A stretch of 64,000 nt of DNA. Source: Pholis gunnellus (lineage: Eukaryota > Chordata > Actinopteri > Perciformes > Pholidae). Positions 47,544 through 54,876 of this stretch are shown piece after piece (the stretch's first letter is position 1; every line of letters begins with the position of its first letter). A model generated the notes under the pieces. That model worked only from the letters and a program-made list of their open reading frames with translations, searched no databases and was not told the DNA's origin. The stretch covers positions 15,861,915-15,925,914 of the forward strand of contig OU342817.1 in NCBI GenBank assembly GCA_910591455.2. The letters run 5' to 3'. The position numbers and the translations under genes were made by a program.

Positions 47544-49196
47544 TCCCAGTGGTCCAAAACATCTGATTACACAATCTCGACCCACTTTAACAATGCTTGG
47601 AAACTCTGTATGCATGGTGATTGTGTCCATTTTGTTTTGGAGCTTGCCTGATGAAGGCCTTTTTATCAAATAATATCTACCTCAAGGATTTTTAAGTGAC
47701 AAAGTTAGCAGTGAGAAAGCTAGTAGCAGGAAAGCTAGTAGTGAGATAACTAGCAGCGAGAAAGCTAGTAGCGAAAGCTAGTAGCGAAAGCTAGTAGCAG
47801 GGAAGCTAGCAGCGAGATAACGAGCTGTGAGAAAGCTAGTCGTGAGATAACTAGCAGCGAGAAAGCTAGCAGCGAAAGCTAGTAGCAGGAAAGCTAGCAG
47901 CGAGATAGTTTATAATAAAGCGAACATTTTTCAAATTGAAAAACCATTAGGAAATATTTTTACAAAATAATAAAATAACAAGTACTTATCCCGCTGCAAA
48001 TCAACAACCAAGTCTGCAGCTTTATGCAGATTTCTTCTCTTGTTTTCGGTTGGCTGATGAAGTCGACTGTAACCTCTCCCCATGTATAAGATGGCAAACT
48101 GCTCCTTATTTATGAACTCCCATTACATTTACAGAAGAGGAATAATAAAATGAACTGGCCATATATTTTAAGAGAGTCTGAACATTTTGGATACCTCTCA
48201 GATGGTATTGCGTATGAGAGTGAACGTGTCTTTCCTGGATTTACTCGTGGATGTGTCATGAGAAAACTCTGTTCCAAGATGGCTACCATACAATTCATAC
48301 GATCTTCTCATTCGTCATGTCCTTAGCAAATATTAAAGCAGGGCATTTCCACCACCATCTGATCCTTTGTATCCAAACCGTGGCTTAACATAGAAAACGT
48401 AAACTATTGTGTGTCACAGGAAGGATGAAAAGGGTGGTTTTGAGGTTGGAGAGCAAGGTGGTTCAAAACAAGTCTCATCTAAGCACGTTTGCCGTGTCCA
48501 CCTCAAATGAAAAGCCTCGGCTCCATCTCTCACTTGGCTCTCCCTCTTCACCTTTTGTCTGGCGTCTCACACGCTGACTAACATGTGTAGACCGAAGGTG
48601 AACCTTTGAATCTGGAACACCGATGTATATGTAGTTCCATTCGCCTGCACACACTCAGGTGATTAAGCCTGACTGATAATACAAACGTCAAAGAGGCTTT
48701 AAGCACACAAAGCAAAAAGTGCACGTAAAGTACTCCTTTCACTGGTTGGGCTTATTGTGAAAGACCTAAGTAATAATCAGGCACATCCCTCAACTTTTGT
48801 TGTAACCTTGCAGTTTGAAGAGGGAACAAAATAAAATATGCTGCCTGTAATCTCTCTTTTCAATAATCAAGAGGAATGACCTGCTCCGCTCACCCACGGT
48901 GCACACGGATTCCTGTAAGTATGTGAGTTTGATAGGTTACACCAAATCCCCTCATGGGAGGGTGTTTGTGTAAAGAGATGAGTGAGTGTGTGTGTGTGTG
49001 TGTGTCTATACTGTACTCATGCGTCACTTTGACAGTTTGAGTGATCTCTGTGCTGGGAATTGGCAAGCCATGGTTACAGTTCCTCACTCATCACCCTCCA
49101 GTGTGCGAGTGTGTGTAACTCAATGCCTCTAATCGAGCTGACTGCTCAAAGGATTAGGGACTCGACTATTCTCAATGGGAGCATGCTGGAGCTAGT

Positions 49197-49272
<76 letters not shown>

Positions 49273-52200
49273 TTATACTATGCATGCATCGATCAAAAAG
49301 CTCTTGAGCAAAGAGAATAATAAGTATCTGTACAGACCCATTCAAATGCCAGAGGAAAAAAACAGAAACATTAAACTCACTTGTCACAACAAATTCAGCT
49401 TTTTAAGTGTTTGATATATTCGTTTCCAAAAGCAAAGCCGACTGATGTCGCTCTGAACAATTTAATGAGCGGCCTTATGCCTTCAAGTGTACGCTTCATG
49501 TGCCACGCTCTAAACAGAGAAGGTATCAGGAAGCGTTTTTTTCAACCGAGACTGTTGGAAGTGGGAATTCTTGGAAATTTGATTATGTTTCATTGATTTT
49601 ATTTTTTGGGGATATTACTGCAGAGAACTGCCAGTAAAATGTTTCAAATGACTGCAGTTAACTTATCTTTTTCAATTAAATTAAACTTTTTTTTTTTTTT
49701 TATTTGTAAACGGTTTCAGAATCATAGAGGATGAAGGATGATTGTGATTATTCGGTCGTTCAATATTTCCCTCTAGAAATTGTAGAGAAACCAAACAGGA
49801 AGCAGTAATTATAACGTAAAGTACAGCCGTCTATATACTCAACGTTACCGAGCCAACCCCAAGCAATCATTGACAGTCCAACATTAAACAAGGGCAAATG
49901 CTTCAGAAAATACGTCAACACAAAACCTCATACAAACATGTCTTCATGGTCTCTGGGGGTCTGTCAGAACCGTGGCATATAAAGAGGAACGACATTTACC
50001 CGAACTTACCCAAACACAAATGTTGCGCAGATGTGCATGACTACAGGAAGAGAATAAATGGTGCACTGGGTAAACTGGCAGCACAGCGAGTTTGAGTCTT
50101 AACCATGACCTCATCTGCTTAGAGAGAATCGGATGAAGGGAGGGATGTGGGGGGGGGGGGGTTAGGGGGGGGAAATCAGCAGGCAGGATACAGAGGGGGG
50201 TCTGGAAATTGGGGTTGGGGGTCATGGATGCCATGTCAGCATGTGTAAATGCGTGCGTCTGTGCGTGTTTGTGTGTGTTTTAAAAAGGTGAAATGAGGCA
50301 CTGCAGCAGCCTTGACCATTCGGGGGAGGGAAAGGCACGGCCCAGTGGTCACCCAGCGGTACACACAACGCCCGCCTAAGCCCGCCTAAGCCCGCCTAAA
50401 CCCCCCCCCCACAACTTCTCTCTCAATGTTGTTCTACAGGGTCGACATTACACAAGAAAACTGGCTTACAAAACAATGGTATTGTTGAGTGTATAAGTGT
50501 TGGCTCCCCCCCTTCCACCACATAATAAAGCAATTATCACTTGTTCATTACGAACAGCTTAGCCACGTTATCTTGCTCAAATTAAGGTCGCGATGAGTAA
50601 ACAACAATTAATTAACAACGCTGGAACACTTCAGCCTTTCCAAGGAACTGGCATTCTTTCCATAAATTCACAAAAAGTCTGTTTTCTGTTATTGCATTGA
50701 TCCAAAACACACAACATGAATGTCAGAGTGAATGGGATGGAAATGTGTGAATTCATCAAGACAAAGTGTGTCCTCATTATTCTGGACATTACTTAATCAA
50801 GAAAAAAAACAATTCAAAACTAAATTAAAAAAAACCCACTAACTATTCAAAGTGATTGAGGTGTGTGCATGTAAACTTTGAATAAACCTTGAAAGACTAT
50901 TCTGTTGGTGAGAAGTGAATATGACGTGCTACACTCAGTTAGCGGTCTGCACACACAAAGACACACACACGCACCTTGATCTTAGGCTGGATGTATCTGA
51001 GAGCGTCTGCGGTGCCCATGTCTTCGTCTTCCTGGATGTAAACCATGTCCAGTTTCATCTTCACGTCCTTCATTTTAGGGTCTGTGCTCATCATCTTTTG
51101 GACCTCTTTGGTGGTGATCACGATCACCTCTGAAAACACAGGTCACAGAAAATCAGTATGAAGACCTCAGCACATCGCTGCAACAATGTCAAGGAAACTC
51201 TGCAGTGCTCCAGGACTGTCTTTTAAGTTAAGTGCTCCTTTCTTGCACATAAGCGTTGCATCATTGCGCCTAAAATCTTTTTCTCACTGAAATTCATTTA
51301 AAAAAAAATGTACACGTGTTCAGAAAGCAATAAAACACGTCATGCTACCCACTAAAGCCTGACGTCCAATATAGTTTGCTCCTAAAACAAAGTCAAATCT
51401 TTACGATGGTTATGACATTTCTTAAAAACGTCCGTCGACCTCTATTTTTTAGGGAAAAAATAAATAGTAAAAATGACAGTCTTCCTCTCTGATCCTTAAT
51501 TGAATGAGAGATGCAAAGATACAATGTCTATTTGCCTATAATACATCCTACACATTACATCGGGCTAAGACCACTGCTCCCTTTTAATTATAAAGTTGGT
51601 GATAACATTAACAGACCACTTTGTGAATTTGGAACATTGCAGAATCCGTCTGCTTTAATTTGCCATGTCTGCATAAAATGTGTTCTACCGGGCATTTGTT
51701 CACTCTAGCTGTGTCAGCCTAGTAAAAGCAAATTGCAGGGCTTTGGCTAGCTGGCTGCACACAGTAAACTGCTGGCCACACAGGATGATGATGTATAGAA
51801 AGCTAGTTTTATTTAGGGTCGTGAGGACCTACAGGCTTTTATAACAAACAGCCCTGTTTACTGGCAAGAACAGCATACTGCAACAAATCCCTTTATAGGC
51901 CCAGAGGTTGTGGATCTACTGCATGCTGCAGCACAAGAGGCGAACAATCGAGGCAGGAAATGCACACCTGACACGGGCCGATGATGTGATGACAAGCTGG
52001 TGAAATTATGACTGGAAAAAGCAGCGCAGTTGTAAACTTGTTTAAGTTGCTGGGGGCCTCGCGTCTTCTGTATCGGTACCAAACACAAAAGCTACCACTG
52101 ACCATGAAGGGAATAAAGAATTACAACGCCACATTCTTTAATTAACCGTTTCATTTCACTATATTTGAACTATTTTTTTAATCTCATAATTTACAGTCAC

Positions 52201-53856
52201 ATTTTTGTAATCTCTCTCTCGGCAGAACACCCACCACAATAGATTAGAAATAGTCTGTAGCACGAGAGTTTGTAGTTCCTTGGCTGCTCTCTGACTTTAA
52301 TAGCTAAAATTAAAAGCCAATCAATCACAGTTGACATGAATTTACACATGAATTTCTTGGTAATTAAAATAAAAAATTTAAGTTTGTATGATCTTTTTAG
52401 TCAACATGTGTTGTATCACAGGGAATCGGTCTTATTTAAGTATCTCAGAAACATTTGCTCTCAAAAAAAAAAAAAAAGTGTCAATATTTAAAAAGGGAGA
52501 GACATTTTTACTTGGGGTTATAAACCAGTAATTTGACCGATACAATACTTGTGTTTAAACAGAAAACAATAGGAGTAGAATTACATTCAAATCAACGTGG
52601 CAGGTTGGTAAGAGAAGCGGACATTTTTATACTGTTGCAAACAATGTAGTTTTGGCTCCGGAGGAGGACAAGCTTTTTATTTTTCCCCAGCGAGCTACAA
52701 CAACATTTCACGGCCCGGCTGACTTGTGTTGTCACCATAACAACTAAAAAAAATCACCATTTTGTTTTGTACTTGTCAAATGACCACGGAAAACAGTTCA
52801 ATGTCTGTTCTACTCCTATTCTATTTCTATGGTTTAAAATGAAAAAGTTATGGTCCTTGAGTTTGAACAGGAGGTGATCTTTTCTCTTCAAGTTCCTCTT
52901 TCTCCACATTAATGCTGAAATGACGTTTGCACATTTTTTTTGTTCCAGGTTTTCCAAGTGGGCCACATAAACGTACAGTAGAAGTACTGGCTGTAATTCT
53001 GCTTCTTTACGTTTTATGTGGAAACCAACCAAGAATGCCAACGCTCTCCTGTAACACTTTCCGACCCCGTCACACAGTCTGGATGGAGGGCGAACGGCTC
53101 AAAAGAGGCCACAACCATCCGATCCAATGAATGAGAGGCTCTGACGAGGAAATGTTACATTACCAGAGCACAGCGTTTCTAAAATTCACCTTTTATCATG
53201 TAAATCATGTGAAGGATACAATATAAATTCTGCTCACATTCCATAATGAGGACAAAAAGTAAGACTAAGAGCAAAAGACTTAAACTATTTCCTATTTTTC
53301 TACTGTTTTAACCTTTTTCCTGCAACCCGACACAGGTGTTTTCAATTACTCTGGCTGATTAGACCTCTAGTCAGGTTGAAGGAGGGCAGGTCAATAAAGA
53401 TGTCCCGCCCTGAACGGTGCTACAAAAGTAAAAAAAGACAGTGAAGTAGATGTCAATCACACACAGTCTGTACACACACACACACACACACACACTGTCC
53501 TGAGAAGAGGATTAATTAGGCAACATCATGTCTAATAGAGTATTGTTTGGTGTAGTGACATTTTTAGGACAGCATCCTTAGACCTGCTGATAACATGAAC
53601 CTTCTCATAGTATGTATTAGTAGTGGGAGCAGTAATTGAGGCAGCTATAGCAGTAATAGGGATATCAGATGTGGTCGTTTCCGTAGAAGAAGTACTTCGA
53701 GCTCTCACCTTCAAAGCCCACCCTCTCCAGCAGGTTCAGCGGGTACCATATGAGGGGCTTGTTGCCCACAGGCAGCATTGGTTTGGGGGTGTTGTACGTC
53801 AGATCCGGCATGCGAGAACCCCCACCAGCCGCCATCAACACCGCCTGGAGCTCCAT
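26094..53856 (-). CDS. eif2b3: translation initiation factor eIF2B subunit gamma (complete, 11 coding exons)
   Basis: eIF2B is the cytosolic exchange factor that reloads eIF2 with GTP. The gamma subunit pairs with epsilon in the catalytic subcomplex and is a target of integrated-stress control of translation. The coding exons are 53856-53709, 51129-50975, 44775-44616, 44321-44210, 37482-37393, 35250-35114, 34849-34659, 34127-34065, 33842-33694, 29593-29490 and 26146-26094. They sum to 1362 bp, so 453 residues against 452 in human. All junctions are GT/AG and the phases chain exactly. The N-terminal nucleotidyltransferase-like domain (residues 1 to about 240) begins MELQAVLMAAGGGSRM and PKPMLPVGNKPLIWYPLNLL. 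The C-terminal left-handed beta-helix (about 340-453) is built of hexapeptide repeats, and the protein ends NEVIVGTDQLMEI as in human. The middle linker is more diverged. Confidence 0.97.
26730..27440. repeat. possible diverged DNA-transposon-type repeat
   Basis: The left edge has repeated TAGTCGATTAGTCAACTACT wording and the right edge has CTAACCGACTGTTAGTTGAT. This style is seen at the ends of a fish hAT-type repeat. The interior has a small direct repeat GAGCACCGGTCC (two copies in 27020-27052). The ends do not pair well, so the class is a guess. Confidence 0.3.
27919..27968. repeat. TA microsatellite
   Basis: An alternating TA run of about 32 bases is followed by an AAATATATATAATATAT tail. 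Confidence 0.9.
28309..28384 (+). mobile_element. LINE-like 3' tail fragment
   Basis: TAAAGCCCTCTGAGGGAAAA, then TTTTGGGCTATTTAAATAAA and CTTGACTTCACTTGAC. This is the familiar terminal sequence of a fish LINE-type element with a degenerate 5-bp tail repeat. No RT sequence is attached, as expected for a severely 5'-truncated insertion. Confidence 0.55.
28820..29013. repeat. paired GT and CA microsatellites
   Basis: A GT run (28820-28864) and a CA run (28946-29013) lie 80 bp apart and are complementary, so a long imperfect hairpin is possible. Confidence 0.85.
29490..29593 (-). CDS. eif2b3: eif2b3 coding exon 11 (beta-helix)
   Basis: The acceptor is GGTTTCCAG|GTGTAAC and the donor is CCAGAAG|GTGAGG. 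The 104 bp run from phase 2 to phase 1. The exon encodes CNIQGCVICSNAVIGRGADL and then KYCLVGSGQQIEPE, matching human [20 protein letters not shown]. A CA microsatellite (29603-29647) begins 9 bases upstream of the acceptor. Confidence 0.96.
29680..29760. mobile_element. hAT-type terminal fragment
   Basis: CCGTGGTTCCCAACCAGG followed by a block reading GCGTCACAAGATAATAAAAA resembles the end of CAGTGGTTCCCAACC-type elements. The opposite end was not found. Confidence 0.4.
30552..30599. repeat. GGCGCG hexanucleotide tract joined to CG and CA repeats
   Basis: Repeated GGGCGC units pass into CGCGCGCG and then CACACACA. The alternating purine-pyrimidine part is classic Z-DNA-forming sequence. Confidence 0.85.
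33258..33319. repeat. CA microsatellite
   Basis: An uninterrupted CA run of about 62 nt in eif2b3 intron 10. Confidence 0.95.
33694..33842 (-). CDS. eif2b3: eif2b3 coding exon 10 (beta-helix)
   Basis: The acceptor is GGCCAACAG|ATGGGA and the donor is GAGGAGGG|GTGAGA. The 149 bp run from phase 0 to phase 2. The exon encodes GSDSIIG, DKTSIKRSTIGNSTTVKEKV and TNSIIMHGVTIEEG, successive hexapeptide coils of the left-handed beta-helix. Confidence 0.95.
34065..34127 (-). CDS. eif2b3: eif2b3 coding exon 9 (21 codons)
   Basis: The acceptor is CCCAACTAG|GCCCC and the donor is TGTCAG|GTAAGT, phase 0 to 0. The exon encodes APKLFEEPAVHPTAVISERC and Q, the entry to the beta-helix domain (human EEPPVHSSAQIVSK). 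Confidence 0.92.
34659..34849 (-). CDS. eif2b3: eif2b3 coding exon 8
   Basis: The acceptor is TATTGTCCAG|AGCTC and the donor is CGGCTG|GTGAGT. The 191 bp run from phase 1 to phase 0. The exon encodes ERSCWNDHRGDMSEAYHGGK, LRCYVHIIDQGLCYRVNTL and AAYIEANRL. The RCYVHI..GLC.RV.TL...EANR pattern is shared with human. Confidence 0.94.
35114..35250 (-). CDS. eif2b3: eif2b3 coding exon 7
   Basis: The acceptor is TGTACCGTAG|GTCCATC and the donor is TGCCACG|GTCAGT, a weaker GT. The 137 bp run from phase 2 to phase 1. The exon encodes SISSIRGELVPYLVRKQFSK and then a charged, poorly conserved linker rich in E, D, Q and K. Confidence 0.9.
35251..37392 (-). other. eif2b3: eif2b3 intron 6
   Basis: No exon recognised in 2.1 kb. 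A GA-rich stretch is at 36017-36034. A minus-strand open frame at 36632-36393 has balanced composition but resembles no family known to me. Confidence 0.6.
37393..37482 (-). CDS. eif2b3: eif2b3 coding exon 6
   Basis: The acceptor is CTACCTGCAG|ACATCC and the donor is GACAACAA|GTGAGT. The 90 bp run from phase 2 to phase 2. The exon encodes HPRMHIKTGLVDAHLYCLKK followed by AVVDFLADN. TGLVDAHLYCLKK is identical to human. Confidence 0.95.
37566..38000. mobile_element. PIF/Harbinger-like element with matched terminal inverted repeats
   Basis: The left end is GGGCCTCATTCACAA and the right end in reverse is GGGCTATATTCACAA, 12 of 15 matching. Both sides are flanked by ATT (37563-37565 and 38001-38003), a 3-bp target duplication length as in Harbinger elements. 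An internal frame (37641-37877) begins MAPKAKKQQNFT, similar in style to the start of the Myb-like second protein of Harbinger elements, but degenerates quickly. No transposase is present. Confidence 0.55.
39060..39107 (+). mobile_element. retroelement 3' tail fragment
   Basis: CCCTCCTGGGGATCAATAAA followed by ATATTTATTT resembles the common fish retroelement ending that reads GGGATCAATAAAGTATCTAT. It ends just before the oppositely oriented LINE fragment. Confidence 0.4.
39113..39580 (-). mobile_element. LINE fragment: reverse transcriptase C-terminus and 3' tail
   Basis: On the minus strand one frame reads LIPWYQFIFKSIIGETPTYL, then IPNVRTAFGRCSFQSL and GAADWNELQKKA. This is the typical C-terminal end of ORF2 in L2/Rex-type non-LTR elements (pattern F..GK..F...P..WNELQ). 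It is followed by a 3' region ending in GACTTATTTGGTTAAATAAA and GGTCAAATTAAAA, the usual tail. The element is heavily 5'-truncated and the frame is a remnant. Confidence 0.7.
43482..43560. repeat. GT microsatellite interrupted by TATATA
   Basis: Two GT blocks (43482-43511 and 43518-43560) separated by TATATATG. Confidence 0.95.
44210..44321 (-). CDS. eif2b3: eif2b3 coding exon 5
   Basis: The acceptor is CCCCCCCAG|CTGAAC and the donor is ATGAGGAA|GTAAGT. The 112 bp run from phase 1 to phase 2. The exon encodes EQRDFVGVDQSGKRLLFMAN and then EADLEDGLSIRKSIMR, close to human. Confidence 0.96.
44616..44775 (-). CDS. eif2b3: eif2b3 coding exon 4
   Basis: The acceptor is CCCTTCAG|ACGGAC and the donor is AAGACGG|GTAAGA. 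The 160 bp run from phase 0 to phase 1. The exon encodes [20 protein letters not shown], the core of the nucleotidyltransferase fold, and then ETVPGQKGKKK. Confidence 0.95.
46325..46407. repeat. long GT microsatellite
   Basis: An almost pure GT run of about 83 nt, the longest dinucleotide run in the window. Confidence 0.95.
47433..47540. repeat. CA/CG compound microsatellite
   Basis: Units of CACACGCG turn into a pure CA run of about 50 nt. Confidence 0.95.
47704..47908. repeat. 15-bp minisatellite built on GAAAGCTAGTAGC
   Basis: About fourteen tandem units follow AGTGAGAAAGCTAGT, AGCAGGAAAGCTAGT, AGTGAGATAACTAGC, with some 13-bp deletion units (AGCGAAAGCTAGT). Each unit carries the palindrome-like core GCTAG or ACTAG. 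The unit types recur in a similar order in the first and second half, which suggests a higher-order duplication. Confidence 0.85.
49198..49271. repeat. GT microsatellite
   Basis: An uninterrupted GT run of about 74 nt. Confidence 0.95.
50371..50410. repeat. 10-bp tandem repeat CCCGCCTAAG plus poly-C
   Basis: Three units, the last ending in A in place of G, run straight into ten C. Confidence 0.85.
50975..51129 (-). CDS. eif2b3: eif2b3 coding exon 3
   Basis: The acceptor is TGTGTTTTCAG|AGGTG and the donor is ATCAAG|GTGCGT. The 155 bp run from phase 1 to phase 0. The exon encodes EVIVITTKEVQK and DMGTADALRYIQPKIK, matching human DMGTADSLRYIYPKLK. Confidence 0.95.
51130..53708 (-). other. eif2b3: eif2b3 intron 2
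   Basis: No exon recognised. It contains a poly-A about 52461-52476 and a CA run 53474-53497. The rest is AT-rich unique-looking DNA. Confidence 0.65.
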
Positions 53857-53864
53857 GATGTTCG
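53709..53864 (-). CDS. eif2b3: eif2b3 exon 2 (first coding exon)
   Basis: The acceptor is TTTTAGCTCTCCCCAG|CGAAC, so the exon has 8 bases of 5'UTR before the ATG at 53856. The donor is TTTGAAG|GTGAGA, phase 1. It encodes 49 full residues: MELQAVLMAAGGGSRM and PKPMLPVGNKPLIWYPLN, the nucleotide-binding-like loop and substrate region of the nucleotidyltransferase fold. Confidence 0.95.
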
Positions 53865-54530
53865 CTGGGGAGAGCTAAAAGAGAGGGACAAACAGATAGA
53901 TTAATAGTCATATCCATGTGAACTGAAAACCTACCACAACTCAGATTAATATGTGTTAATGTGTATTCACATAGGAAGCTTGTATGCGCCTAAGTGGCCC
54001 TGGGAAAGTTTTGATGAGACAGCTCTGAGGTTCAGTATTTTACCAAAGCCTTATTAGACCTGCTGGTAATGAATTGAATAAGTCACTGTTGGTGACTCGG
54101 CACTACAGCTACATTTATATTACACACTGAAGAAGGTGCAAACTGTTTTATTCTTTACATTCACATGGAGGATCAAAATGCATGAGGTACACTCTCTAAA
54201 AGTATTCTGCAAGTGTGCCAGTTTCAACACAGCATGTAGTCATAACACATTATAATACACCATTATTACAACAAGTGTACTGTATGTTGTACTGTGAAGG
54301 CATATTTATCGCATACATGTCACATAAATCATAAGGAAAGCGGCATTTCTTTCTACGTTATGTCAAAATTAAACTTACACTTATCTTGATATAACTAACG
54401 GTAGCGGTATACTGGCATTATACTGTCAAGGCACACTTCCAGCTAAATCTACAAAAGGGCATCAACAAAGAGGCGACATTCTCATGCTGACTCGCTCAGT
54501 GGTAATAATGGAGTCTAAATGTAACGTTAC

Positions 54531-54845
54531 CTGTCAGTGATCCCTATTAATGTGCAGCTGCTTGAAATGACAGCAACGGTCGACGCATGTAAAGTTGGCT
54601 GCTGTCACTGTTGTTAGCACTTAGCTAACGATTAGCACAGAGCAGCAAACGATACCGCTGCTGCGCCGACAGCTCGCGAGCAGCTGGACACGTCCGTTGA
54701 ACAGCAAACACCCACTCGGACAAGCGTCGGTGGGCAGAAGTTAAGTTCCTCGTTCAACTATTTGACAGAGCTTGCGTAAAATGAGCTAGCAGCTAGCATC
54801 GAATGATGACACCTGGGTGCTTTCAGTGAAATGCGTCCGTGTAGG
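54531..54845 (-). other. eif2b3: probable non-coding first exon of eif2b3
   Basis: A good donor CACTGACAG|GTAACG at 54531 lies 667 bp upstream of the exon 2 acceptor. The DNA before it is CpG-richer than its surroundings and free of simple repeats. The 5' boundary is only estimated. Human EIF2B3 also starts with a separate leader exon, as far as I recall. Confidence 0.5.
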
Positions 54846-54876
54846 AAACTACTTCCTCCGTGAAGTGGTTCCTACA
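54840..54876. promoter_or_regulatory. eif2b3 promoter candidate: imperfect inverted repeat with ETS-type cores
   Basis: TGTAGGAAACTACTTC is followed after CTCCGT by GAAGTGGTTCCTACA, an inverted repeat with one gap and one or two mismatches. Each arm carries a GGAA core in opposite orientation, and the loop side has a third, CGGAGGAAGT on the minus strand. It is placed where the transcription start is expected. Confidence 0.45.

Larger units (their letters stand above)
44776..50974 (-). other. eif2b3: eif2b3 intron 3
   Basis: No exon recognised in 6.2 kb. Contents: an 83-nt GT run (46325-46407), a CA run mixed with CG (47433-47540), a 15-bp minisatellite (47704-47908), a 74-nt GT run (49198-49271), poly-T about 49687-49700, poly-G 50148-50161 and three copies of CCCGCCTAAG/A (50371-50400) followed by poly-C. 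Confidence 0.75.

Noticed and set aside
47704..47908. CRISPR-like array
   Set aside because: There are no spacers. Units are contiguous 13-15 bp variants in vertebrate intronic DNA, so it is a minisatellite.
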